A stretch of DNA of 5,849 bases from positions 1-5,849 of the forward strand of contig JANYGR010000362.1 of the NCBI GenBank assembly GCA_025359355.1, read 5' to 3'. The notes below the pieces were generated by a model that saw nothing but the letters and a program-made list of their open reading frames with translations, made no database searches and was not told the DNA's origin. How positions within the stretch are numbered: the first letter of the stretch is position 1; each line of letters begins with the position of its first letter. The position numbers and the translations under genes are program-made. Shown here one piece after another: positions 1 through 5,515 of this stretch. This DNA comes from Bacteroidota bacterium. GTDB taxonomy: Bacteria; Bacteroidota; Bacteroidia; B-17B0; Aurantibacillaceae.

Positions 1-1
1 T

Positions 2-514
2 TTTTTAGGAACGATGATGAATTTGCCTTGGCTTAAAAATGCGATTAGTACTAAATATCAAGTTGGACTTGATGTAGTTCCTGTTTTGTTGTTAGCTAAT
101 TTATGTTTGGGTGTTTATTGGAATTTATCTATTTGGTATAAATTAACAGGACAAACAAAATTCGGTGCTATGATTACCATTGTAGGCGCTACGATTACGC
201 TTGCTATTAATTTTATTGGTATCCCATATTTCGGCTTTATGGCTTGCGCTTGGGCAACATTTATTGCTTATGCAGTGATGATGATTGTTTCGTATCAGTT
301 AGGAAAAAAACATTACCCAATCAATTACAATTTAAGAAGTATGTTTGTTTTTACGTTTATAGCATTAGCATTTTATGGAATATCACTCTTGTATTCGGGA
401 ATGGAACATACAGGTTTGAAGCTCGTTTTGAATAATGGCTTATTATTTATATTTGGATGGATATTTTATAAATTAGAATTTGATAATCTTAAAAATTTAA
501 AACATTTAGCATAA
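2..514 (+). CDS. Polysaccharide/lipopolysaccharide flippase-like membrane protein, 3' end only
   Basis: This is the last 170 codons of an integral inner-membrane protein. The reading frame is open to the left edge, so the true start lies outside the window and the Met codons at 14 and 17 are internal. The visible part holds about five hydrophobic segments, at fragment residues 25-45, 54-74, 79-100, 112-131 and 139-157, separated by short polar loops such as GQTKFG and GKKHYPINYN, and it ends in a charged tail. The segment running from VVPVLLLANL to the SIWYKLTGQTKFG loop, followed by a helix pair around IPYFGFMACAWAT, resembles the C-terminal half of the MATE-like oligosaccharide flippases (Wzx/RfbX type) common in Bacteroidota. 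Those proteins move lipid-linked sugars across the inner membrane for surface polysaccharide or LPS assembly. The family call rests on recalled sequence style and topology; the substrate cannot be inferred. The dut gene follows 102 bp downstream on the same strand. Confidence 0.8.
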   Translation, partial: FLGTMMNLPWLKNAISTKYQVGLDVVPVLLLANLCLGVYWNLSIWYKLTGQTKFGAMITIVGATITLAINFIGIPYFGFMACAWATFIAYAVMMIVSYQLGKKHYPINYNLRSMFVFTFIALAFYGISLLYSGMEHTGLKLVLNNGLLFIFGWIFYKLEFDNLKNLKHLA

Positions 515-543
515 CGTCGTTATGAAATAGCCATTTACAACAA

Positions 544-560
544 GTTTGTTGCAAACAAAC
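544..560. repeat. Small perfect inverted repeat between the flippase gene and dut
   Basis: The sequence GTTTGTT-gca-AACAAAC forms a perfect 7-bp stem with a 3-base loop, centred 38 bases after the flippase stop codon. The stem is AT-rich and no T-run follows on either strand, so it is a poor intrinsic terminator. It could be a weak hairpin, a protein-binding site, or chance in AT-rich DNA. No function is assigned. Confidence 0.3.
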
Positions 561-616
561 ACAAATGAAGATAGGCGTATTTCATGTGACCAATACAAAT
601 CAATAAAAATCTACAC

Positions 617-1051
617 ATGAAACTACAAGTCATTAATCAATCGAAACACCCTTTACCAGAGTATGCTACAGAGTTTTCTGCTGGCTTAGATTTGAGAGCA
701 AATATTGATGAGCCTATTGAATTAAAACCATTAGAACGAACCTTAGTTTCTACTGGATTGTTTATTGCATTACCTAAAGGTTATGAAGCGCAAATTCGCC
801 CACGAAGTGGTTTAGCATTTAAACATGGTATTACGGTACTTAACTCTCCAGGCACAATTGACGCCGATTACAGAGGAGAGCTTAAAGTATTATTAGTAAA
901 TTTATCTAACACAGCATTTATGATTAATGACGGTGAGCGTGTGGCACAAATGGTAATTGCTAAACACGAACAAATTAGTTGGACTGAAACAAGCAACTTA
1001 GATGAAACCGAAAGAGGTGCGGGTGGTTTTGGCCATACTGGCACTAAATAA
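617..1051 (+). CDS. dut: dUTP diphosphatase (dUTPase)
   Basis: This enzyme hydrolyses dUTP to dUMP and pyrophosphate, which keeps uracil out of DNA and supplies dUMP for thymidylate synthesis. It is cytoplasmic and normally a homotrimer with active sites shared between subunits. All five motifs of the trimeric family are present in the 144 residues: motif 1 AGLDLRA at 22-28; motif 2 RPRSGLA at 61-67; motif 3 at 78-88 with Asp82 (the usual water-activating aspartate) and Tyr85 (deoxyribose/uracil discrimination); motif 4 GERVAQ at 106-111; and the glycine-rich flexible C-terminal motif 5 from Arg133 through GGFGHTG to the end. The length matches bacterial Dut. In motif 5 His140 sits where Ser is common (GFGSTG). 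The start at 617 is chosen because the frame meets a TGA at 587-589 with no other ATG between. No clear Shine-Dalgarno sequence is present. Confidence 0.97.
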   Translation: MKLQVINQSKHPLPEYATEFSAGLDLRANIDEPIELKPLERTLVSTGLFIALPKGYEAQIRPRSGLAFKHGITVLNSPGTIDADYRGELKVLLVNLSNTAFMINDGERVAQMVIAKHEQISWTETSNLDETERGAGGFGHTGTK

Positions 1052-1178
1052 TGAGCGAGTTTAGCTTGTTAATGATTAAATAATGTATGTTTGCGGAGTT
1101 TATATTTTATCTTTATCTAAAATTTGTGAATTTAACTAAATACTATTTATTTAAGTTTACTGGGTTTATGGATGATAT
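1052..1178. other. Intergenic gap upstream of the large secreted protein
   Basis: This 127-bp AT-rich gap separates dut from the large surface-protein gene. I see no open frame of note, no strong hairpin with a T-run, and no RNA gene. It should hold the promoter of the large gene, because the gap is long compared with the junctions around the ferredoxin gene. Only partial matches to the Bacteroidota promoter pattern (TTTG, then TAnnTTTG) are visible: TTTG at 1090-1093 and AAAATTTG at 1119-1126, with a 25-base spacer that is longer than usual. No promoter is called. Confidence 0.4.
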
Positions 1179-1235
1179 ATGACAAAAAAAATCTTTTTAT
1201 ACTTACTAATACTATTCGCCAAATTTAGTTTCTCT
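1179..1235 (+). other. Signal peptide of the large surface protein
   Basis: Residues 1-19 begin with Met-Thr-Lys-Lys, continue through a hydrophobic core (IFLYLLILFA), and end in a small-residue cleavage context, SFS before Gln20. This is a typical Bacteroidota Sec signal peptidase I site, often followed by Gln. There is no lipobox cysteine, so the protein is not a lipoprotein. Confidence 0.85.
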
Positions 1236-4200
1236 CAATCACTGCAATTAACTACTAGTCCGCAATGGGTTAATGTTGGAGATATAGATGTTGCGGGAAA
1301 TCAATTGACGGTAGAAGCTTTGGTCTACTTTACTGGTGGTGTAGATGTAGTTTCAAAACATACGGGGCCTCCAAATGTAAATTATTTATTACGCCTATCT
1401 TCATTTGAATTAACTACAACCAGTGGGTTTTATTTGATGCCGAATCCTTACGTGATGAGCCCTAACACGTGGTATCATATTGCAGGCACTTATGATGGTT
1501 CTAATATTAGATATTATGTTAACGGTTGCTTAGTGATTACAGTTCCTGCAACAGGGAATTTAATTACACAAAATTTAGCAACAGCTATTGGTAATATATC
1601 CTGTTGTTCATCAGAACAATTTTATGGAAATATTGATGAAGTAAGAATTTGGAATGTTGCTCGCACACAAGCACAAATACAAGGCAATATGAATAATTTA
1701 CCTTCACCTACAACTCAATTGGGCTTATTGGCGTATTATCAATTTTCTAATAATTTAATAAATTCTCAAGGTAATACTGCTTTTGATGGATTAGCTGTTG
1801 GTGCAGCACCTGTTTATGCTCCAGATCCGCCTATAATTATCACACCAGCAATTACATCATTAATGGCACAAGCTGCATTGTGTGTTAATAATACAGGTAC
1901 AGTAAGCATTAATGCAGTTGGAACTAATTTACAATACTCCATTGATAATACAACTTATGGTTCAACATCATCTTTTACAGGATTAGCTACTGGAAGTTAT
2001 ACGGCTTATATTAAAAACCCAGAGGGCTGTATGCAACAACAACCTTTTACTATTACTTTAACGCCTACGCCAACTATTACTATTGTTGCTACAAGCCCTG
2101 TGCCTTGTACACCAGGAGGAACAACGCTTACAGCAAGTGGTGCCACAAATTATACGTGGTCGCCATCTGCTACGTTAAGTTCCTCTAATGGAAATATAGT
2201 AATAGCAAATCCTTCAGTTAATACTACTTATAACATTATTGGAGAAAGCTCATCTTGTACAAATACAGCTTCTATATCGGTTCATATAAATAGTACACTC
2301 ACAGCAGTTACCTCCCAAACAAATGTTACTTGCTATGGAGGGAATGATGGGTCTGCTTCTGTAATAGCAAGTGGTAGCTCGGGTTCGTATAATTATTCAT
2401 GGTCGTCAACACCTACTCAAACAACTCAAATAGCTAGTGGGTTAGTGGCAGGAACATATTCGGTTACTATCACAAATACAGTTTGCACTGCTTCGGGTAA
2501 TGAATTAATTATAAATGGTGATTTTAGTTCTGGTAATTCAAATTTTTCATCGGGCTATATTTATACGCCACCTCCAAATACAGCAGCCAGTCAGTATTTT
2601 ATTGGTACTGCGGCTCAAGTAAGCGCTTGGAATGGAGGAATGTTTTCGGCGGGAGATCATACATCGGGTTCAGGAAATCTAATGATGGTGAATGGTTCTG
2701 GAACTCCAGGTACTAATGTGTTTTGTCAAACGATTGCCGTTAATCCAAATACTAATTATAATTTTTCTACCTGGGTGAGCTCATTAAATACTGGGCTTCA
2801 GGCGCAATTACAATTTTATGTAAATGGAATACCATTAGGCTCTGTGTTTACAGCTCCCGCAACTATTAATACATGGTCACAATTTTTTTCTGTATGGAAT
2901 TCAGGGATAAATAATTCAGCATCCATTTGTATCGTCAATCAAAATAGTTCATTATCCGGAAATGATTTTGCATTAGATGACATTTCTTTTCAAGAATGTT
3001 TAACTCCCTGTCCCATTACCCAAACAGTAAGCATTACAGAGCCAACTAATTTTACTGTGACTATAACCTCAGCAAGTATCTGTGTTGGTTCATCTGCAGG
3101 CTTATCAGCAAGTGGCGCTTCGTCATACACATGGAATGCTTCTACTAATTTAAGCAGTGCTAATGGCACAACGGTTTTAGCAACACCTAATGTAACAGAA
3201 ACGTATACTGTAACAGGTGCTATTGGTGTTTGTACTAATACGGCAGTAACAACTATTACAGTTGTTCCAAATCCAACAATTACAGTGGCTCCCACATCAC
3301 CTACTATTTGCCCAGGAAGTTCATCCACGTTAACAGCGAGTGGCGCTTCAACTTATACTTGGGCATCTAGCTCAACACTAAGTAGTAATACAGGAAGCGT
3401 AGTTACGGCGACTTCAACTACTACTACGATATATACTATTACAGGAACAGCTAATACTTGTACGAATACAGCTATTACAACAGTTAGCGTTATACCAAAT
3501 CCTACGCTTACACTGACACCTAGTTTCAGTATTTGTTCAGGAACATCAGCTACGTTAACAGCAAATGGCGCTAATAGTTACACATGGAACGCTTCTGCTA
3601 ATTTAAGTAGTGCCACAGGAAGTATGGTAATAGCAACTCCTAATGCCACGGAAACCTATACGGTTACAGGTGAATTAAACACTTGTGTTGGAACAGCAGG
3701 TACCACTGTAAGTGTGATCAATACGCCAACACTTACAGCCAATACATCATCTGTAGTTATTTGTCCTCAAGGTTCTGCATCATTAACTGTGTCTGGTGCT
3801 ACTAATTATACATGGAGTCCTTCAGCATCATTAAGTGCGAGCTCTGGAACGTTAGTTGTTGCAACGCCAGTAAACACAAGTACTTATAGTGTTATCGGCT
3901 CATATAGTAGTTGCAGAGATACCACGCAAGTTGTAGTGACGGTTACGGTTAATCCAACAATTGCATCTACATCTGCAACTATCTGTTCTTCTACATCTGC
4001 TAATTTATCTGCTAATGGTGGAGTAACGTATACGTGGAGTCCAGCTACTTATTTAAACACGACCTCGGGAGCAAATGTTATATCTACACCACCATTATCC
4101 ATTACCTATACAGTAAGCGGCTCATCGTCTTTAGGTTGTATAGGCTCTACATCCGTATCAGTAAATGTTATACCTACACCTACGATTTCAATTTCTGCAA

Positions 4201-5159
4201 ATCCATTAACAGTTTGTTCGGGAAGTAATAGTGCATTAATAGCTACTGGAGCAACATCTTATACATGGTCGCCATCAACAGTTAGTAATGTGAATTCCGG
4301 AAATACAATTGCCTCACCTATTAATACAACAACCTATTTGGTAACAGGTACCAATGGAAGTGCGCCAACTATTTGTACGTCTACTCAAACTATTCAAATT
4401 GTAGTTCGGCCTAAAATAGTACCAACAGTTTGTCCAAACGATGCAATTTGTTTTGGTAACTCAACTAAGATATATGCCATAGGTGGGAACACTTATCATT
4501 GGAATCCAACAACAGGTGTTTTAAAACCAAACGATTCTACAACGGTTGTAAAACCAAGTTCAACAACGATTTACACGGTTTCCGTGTCTATCAATAGTTT
4601 ATGTCCCGTTACAAATACAGTTCAAGTAACTGTATATCCATTGCCAACTGTAAATGCAGGAAAAGACTCTACCATAAATATTGATCAAGATATTGTGTTA
4701 ACAGGAACCGGTAATGTGGATGTAGGATTTTTATCGCCAGATGGTAATCCATTAATTTGTAATTGGTGTCCAATAGTGACTGTAGCTCCTAAAGAAACAA
4801 CCTGTTATACCTTAGAAGGATATAATACCTATGGTTGCAGAAACACGGATGAGGTTTGTGTAATAGTTAAAAAAGAGTGGGATGTATTTATTCCAAATGC
4901 CTTTACGCCCAATGGAGATATTAATAATGAATATTTTGTACCGAAAGGCTATGGTCTAGAACAAATAGACTTAATTATTTTTGACAGATGGGGTTCTGTT
5001 ATTTTTAAAGAAATTGACACAACTTTAGGTTGGGATGGAAAATACAAAGGTTTAGTATCAGCTCAGGGTGTTTATGTTTATCAAGCTACTGTTAAAGCAA
5101 TGAGCGGCGAAAGTGTCATAAAAACGGGTCATGTTACAATATTGAGTAAAATAAAGTAA
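1179..5159 (+). CDS. Giant secreted modular surface protein: LamG, SprB and Ig-like repeats, type B T9SS sorting domain
   Basis: This 1326-residue protein is predicted to be exported by Sec and then carried across the outer membrane by the type IX secretion system. Order of parts: signal peptide 1-19 (Lys3-Lys4, hydrophobic core, probable cleavage after SFS before Gln20); LamG/concanavalin-like domain about 20-215; SprB-like unit about 224-294; Ig-like repeat 298-371; SprB repeat 374-440 continuing at 612-627; an inserted jelly-roll-like domain 441-611; seven Ig-like repeats 625-1154; a degenerate ninth repeat 1155-1232; and the gliding-motility-associated C-terminal domain about 1233-1326. 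No catalytic domain is evident, so adhesin, matrix or glycan-binding roles are most likely, by inference. The start is firm: an in-frame TGA lies at 1173-1175, two codons upstream. The composition is Ser/Thr/Asn-rich and almost free of Lys and Arg in the middle. No PorP/SprF-like gene is adjacent. The next gene, a ferredoxin, looks unrelated. Confidence 0.93.
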   Translation: MTKKIFLYLLILFAKFSFSQSLQLTTSPQWVNVGDIDVAGNQLTVEALVYFTGGVDVVSKHTGPPNVNYLLRLSSFELTTTSGFYLMPNPYVMSPNTWYHIAGTYDGSNIRYYVNGCLVITVPATGNLITQNLATAIGNISCCSSEQFYGNIDEVRIWNVARTQAQIQGNMNNLPSPTTQLGLLAYYQFSNNLINSQGNTAFDGLAVGAAPVYAPDPPIIITPAITSLMAQAALCVNNTGTVSINAVGTNLQYSIDNTTYGSTSSFTGLATGSYTAYIKNPEGCMQQQPFTITLTPTPTITIVATSPVPCTPGGTTLTASGATNYTWSPSATLSSSNGNIVIANPSVNTTYNIIGESSSCTNTASISVHINSTLTAVTSQTNVTCYGGNDGSASVIASGSSGSYNYSWSSTPTQTTQIASGLVAGTYSVTITNTVCTASGNELIINGDFSSGNSNFSSGYIYTPPPNTAASQYFIGTAAQVSAWNGGMFSAGDHTSGSGNLMMVNGSGTPGTNVFCQTIAVNPNTNYNFSTWVSSLNTGLQAQLQFYVNGIPLGSVFTAPATINTWSQFFSVWNSGINNSASICIVNQNSSLSGNDFALDDISFQECLTPCPITQTVSITEPTNFTVTITSASICVGSSAGLSASGASSYTWNASTNLSSANGTTVLATPNVTETYTVTGAIGVCTNTAVTTITVVPNPTITVAPTSPTICPGSSSTLTASGASTYTWASSSTLSSNTGSVVTATSTTTTIYTITGTANTCTNTAITTVSVIPNPTLTLTPSFSICSGTSATLTANGANSYTWNASANLSSATGSMVIATPNATETYTVTGELNTCVGTAGTTVSVINTPTLTANTSSVVICPQGSASLTVSGATNYTWSPSASLSASSGTLVVATPVNTSTYSVIGSYSSCRDTTQVVVTVTVNPTIASTSATICSSTSANLSANGGVTYTWSPATYLNTTSGANVISTPPLSITYTVSGSSSLGCIGSTSVSVNVIPTPTISISANPLTVCSGSNSALIATGATSYTWSPSTVSNVNSGNTIASPINTTTYLVTGTNGSAPTICTSTQTIQIVVRPKIVPTVCPNDAICFGNSTKIYAIGGNTYHWNPTTGVLKPNDSTTVVKPSSTTIYTVSVSINSLCPVTNTVQVTVYPLPTVNAGKDSTINIDQDIVLTGTGNVDVGFLSPDGNPLICNWCPIVTVAPKETTCYTLEGYNTYGCRNTDEVCVIVKKEWDVFIPNAFTPNGDINNEYFVPKGYGLEQIDLIIFDRWGSVIFKEIDTTLGWDGKYKGLVSAQGVYVYQATVKAMSGESVIKTGHVTILSKIK
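1236..1823 (+). other. LamG / concanavalin A-like lectin domain
   Basis: Residues 20 to about 215 match the LamG-type jelly-roll fold (Laminin_G_3-like). An early strand LTVEALVYF corresponds to the family's 'tvEaWv' strand. Further hallmarks are WYHIAGTYDG from Trp98, a YYVNG strand, and the closing signature GNIDEVRIWNVART at 150-163, which is diagnostic of secreted Bacteroidota LamG domains. The segment ending LLAYYQF is also typical. These domains bind glycans or proteins and often sit at the N-terminus of large adhesins. The ligand cannot be read from the sequence. A Cys-Cys pair occurs just before the closing signature. Confidence 0.85.
1848..2060 (+). other. SprB-like repeat unit (first)
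   Basis: Residues about 224-294 show the features of a SprB-type unit: an early Cys235, the strand YSIDNTTYGS from Tyr253, the turn SFTGLATGSYTAYIKN at 265-280, and Gly283-Cys284 followed by a strand ending FTITL. The pattern of a G-L-x-x-G-(S/T)-Y turn, then an N/D-x-x-G-C, is how SprB-like units in gliding-associated Bacteroidota proteins close. The N-terminal half is diverged, so the boundary is approximate. Confidence 0.6.
2070..2291 (+). repeat. Ig-like repeat R1, isolated from the main array
   Basis: Residues 298-371 form one copy of the same Ig-like unit that makes up the array at 625-1154. The frame is Cys310, Tyr325 (+15), Trp327 (+17), Tyr351 (+41) and Cys360 (+50), exactly the spacing of repeats R2-R5. 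The core GATNYTWSPSA is nearly the same as in R5 (residues 873-883). A disulfide between Cys310 and Cys360 is likely, by inference from the conserved pairing. A split SprB unit and its insert separate this copy from the others. Confidence 0.8.
2298..3059 (+). other. SprB repeat split by an inserted domain
   Basis: Residues 374-440 carry the body of a canonical SprB repeat: TNVTCYGGNDGSASV from 381, a YNYSWSS strand, and the turn IASGLVAGTYSVTITN. In ordinary repeats this turn is followed by a short Asn/Asp-Gly-Cys stretch and a final strand of the type TVTITEPT. Here that final strand (TQTVSITEPT) appears only at residues 614-623, after about 170 unrelated residues (441-611). The simplest reading is one SprB unit with a second domain inserted in its last loop. 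Cys436 and Cys611 flank the insert. Confidence 0.7.
2499..3011 (+). other. Inserted jelly-roll / carbohydrate-binding-module-like domain
   Basis: Residues 441-611 begin with ELIINGDFSSGN and end with GNDFALDDISFQEC, the entry and exit strands typical of galactose-binding-like jelly rolls (CBM4/9- or DUF642-like) found in secreted Bacteroidota proteins. Internal marks are GDHTSGSGNLMMVNG, FCQTIAVNPNTNY around Cys516, the strand LQFYVNG, and SICIVNQN around Cys584. A Cys516-Cys584 disulfide is plausible. The domain probably binds glycan or calcium and has no evident catalytic residues. The family call comes from recalled motifs and has not been searched. Confidence 0.7.
3051..4640 (+). repeat. 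Tandem array of seven Ig-like repeats (R2-R8)
   Basis: Residues 625-1154 are seven consecutive units with a period of 74-78 residues. First cysteines are 635, 711, 786, 862, 936, 1013 and 1091. Second cysteines are 685, 761, 836, 912, 987, 1066 and 1142, giving spacings of 50, 50, 50, 50, 51, 53 and 51. Every unit has Tyr at Cys+15 and Trp at Cys+17 (Y-x-W) and a second Tyr at Cys+40 or +41 (T-Y/I-Y-x-V/I-x-G type). Units are joined by short Pro-rich linkers such as VVPNPT and VIPTPT. This is the Ig/PKD-like stalk repeat of large Bacteroidota surface proteins; each unit likely folds as a disulfide-pinned beta sandwich. The last unit, R8, is the most divergent and the only one rich in Lys. Confidence 0.88.
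4641..4874 (+). repeat. Degenerate ninth repeat, PKD-like, with rearranged cysteines
   Basis: Residues 1155-1232 align with the Ig-like units but with changes. The strand INIDQDIVLTGTG from 1166 matches the 'IC-xx-LSASG' start of the others, with Asn1167 replacing the first cysteine. The Y-x-W-S-P strand becomes CNWCP (Cys1194, Trp1196, Cys1197) after an expansion of about 12 residues. The tail CYTLEGYNTYGC (1209-1220) matches the 'ETYTVTG…C' segment, and Cys1227 is extra. Such a module commonly sits just before the sorting domain in this protein class. Confidence 0.65.
4875..5156 (+). other. Gliding-motility-associated C-terminal domain (type B T9SS sorting signal)
   Basis: Residues about 1233-1326 contain all the hallmarks of this domain in order: IPNAFTPNGDINNEYF at 1238-1253, LIIFDRWGSVIF at 1265-1276, GWDGKYKG at 1284-1291, GVYVYQATV at 1297-1305, and the final GHVTILSK ending at 1324. 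It directs the protein through the type IX secretion translocon. Type B signals are known to work with a PorP/SprF-like outer-membrane partner and, unlike type A, need the whole domain. No such partner gene lies in the window. Confidence 0.93.
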
Positions 5160-5200
5160 CAACATTAATTGTATTTATTTACGTAATTTTATGTCAAAAA

Positions 5201-5515
5201 ATGAATCCTATTTTTGATATACATATTTTTGTGTGCACTAACCAACGTACAGGTTCTGATAAATTAAGTTGTGGAGAAACCCATGGTATGGAATTAGTTG
5301 CCGAGTTTAAGAAGCAATTAAAAGATTTGAAGGTTGGTTTAAAAACAAGAGCACAACGAGCTGGCTGCCTTGGTATTTGTGATTTTGGGCCAACCATCGC
5401 TATTTATCCGGAAGGTATTTTTTATGTTGGTGTAAAAAAAGAAGACGTGAAAGAAATTATCGAATCACATATTATTGGTAAAATTCCCGTTGAACGTTTA
5501 TTATTGAAATCATAG
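5201..5515 (+). CDS. Thioredoxin-like [2Fe-2S] ferredoxin
   Basis: This 104-residue protein carries four cysteines in the pattern C12-x11-C24-x31-C56-x3-C60, the signature of thioredoxin-fold [2Fe-2S] ferredoxins (the Aquifex Fd4 / Clostridium pasteurianum type, related to the C-terminal part of NuoE). The N-terminal strand IHIFVCTNQR and the segment RAGCLGICDFGPTIAIYPEG, where a cis-Pro after FG is expected, match the family. It is a soluble electron carrier. Its redox partner is unknown and the NuoE N-terminal helical region is absent, so it is a stand-alone domain and not a complex I subunit. The gene starts 41 bp after the large gene's stop. No alternative ATG, GTG or TTG lies in the few in-frame codons just upstream, and a start at 5201 places Cys12 correctly. 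The next gene starts directly after the stop codon, implying co-transcription and probable translational coupling. Confidence 0.9.
   Translation: MNPIFDIHIFVCTNQRTGSDKLSCGETHGMELVAEFKKQLKDLKVGLKTRAQRAGCLGICDFGPTIAIYPEGIFYVGVKKEDVKEIIESHIIGKIPVERLLLKS

Noticed and set aside
565..606. Short frame ATG…TAA of 13 codons just upstream of dut
   Set aside because: It is very short, lacks a ribosome-binding site, and shows no feature of a leader peptide such as runs of a regulated amino acid.
1090..1126. Candidate Bacteroidota promoter (TTTG at 1090-1093, AAAATTTG at 1119-1126) before the large gene
   Set aside because: The -7-like element lacks the initial T and the 25-base spacer is too long. In such AT-rich sequence this level of match is expected by chance.
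2990..3328. Reverse-strand open frame of 112 codons inside the repeat region
   Set aside because: It lies antisense to the well-supported large gene. Its Val/Ala/Thr-rich product mirrors the Thr/Ala/Asn-rich repeat codons on the other strand, and it matches no family I know.
3051..4640. Repeat array considered as a CRISPR or DNA satellite
   Set aside because: The periodicity of about 225-234 bases is in frame with the protein and keeps codon structure. There are no short identical direct repeats with unique spacers, so it is a protein-domain repeat array.
5179..5186. Palindrome TTACGTAA between the large gene and the ferredoxin gene
   Set aside because: It is only 8 bp, has no loop and no extension, and does not form a terminator; chance occurrence is likely.
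5191..5217. Eight-codon frame starting at an ATG just before and overlapping the ferredoxin start
   Set aside because: It ends after eight codons in a different frame from the ferredoxin. The ATG at 5201 gives the full ferredoxin with correctly placed Cys12, so this is taken as chance.
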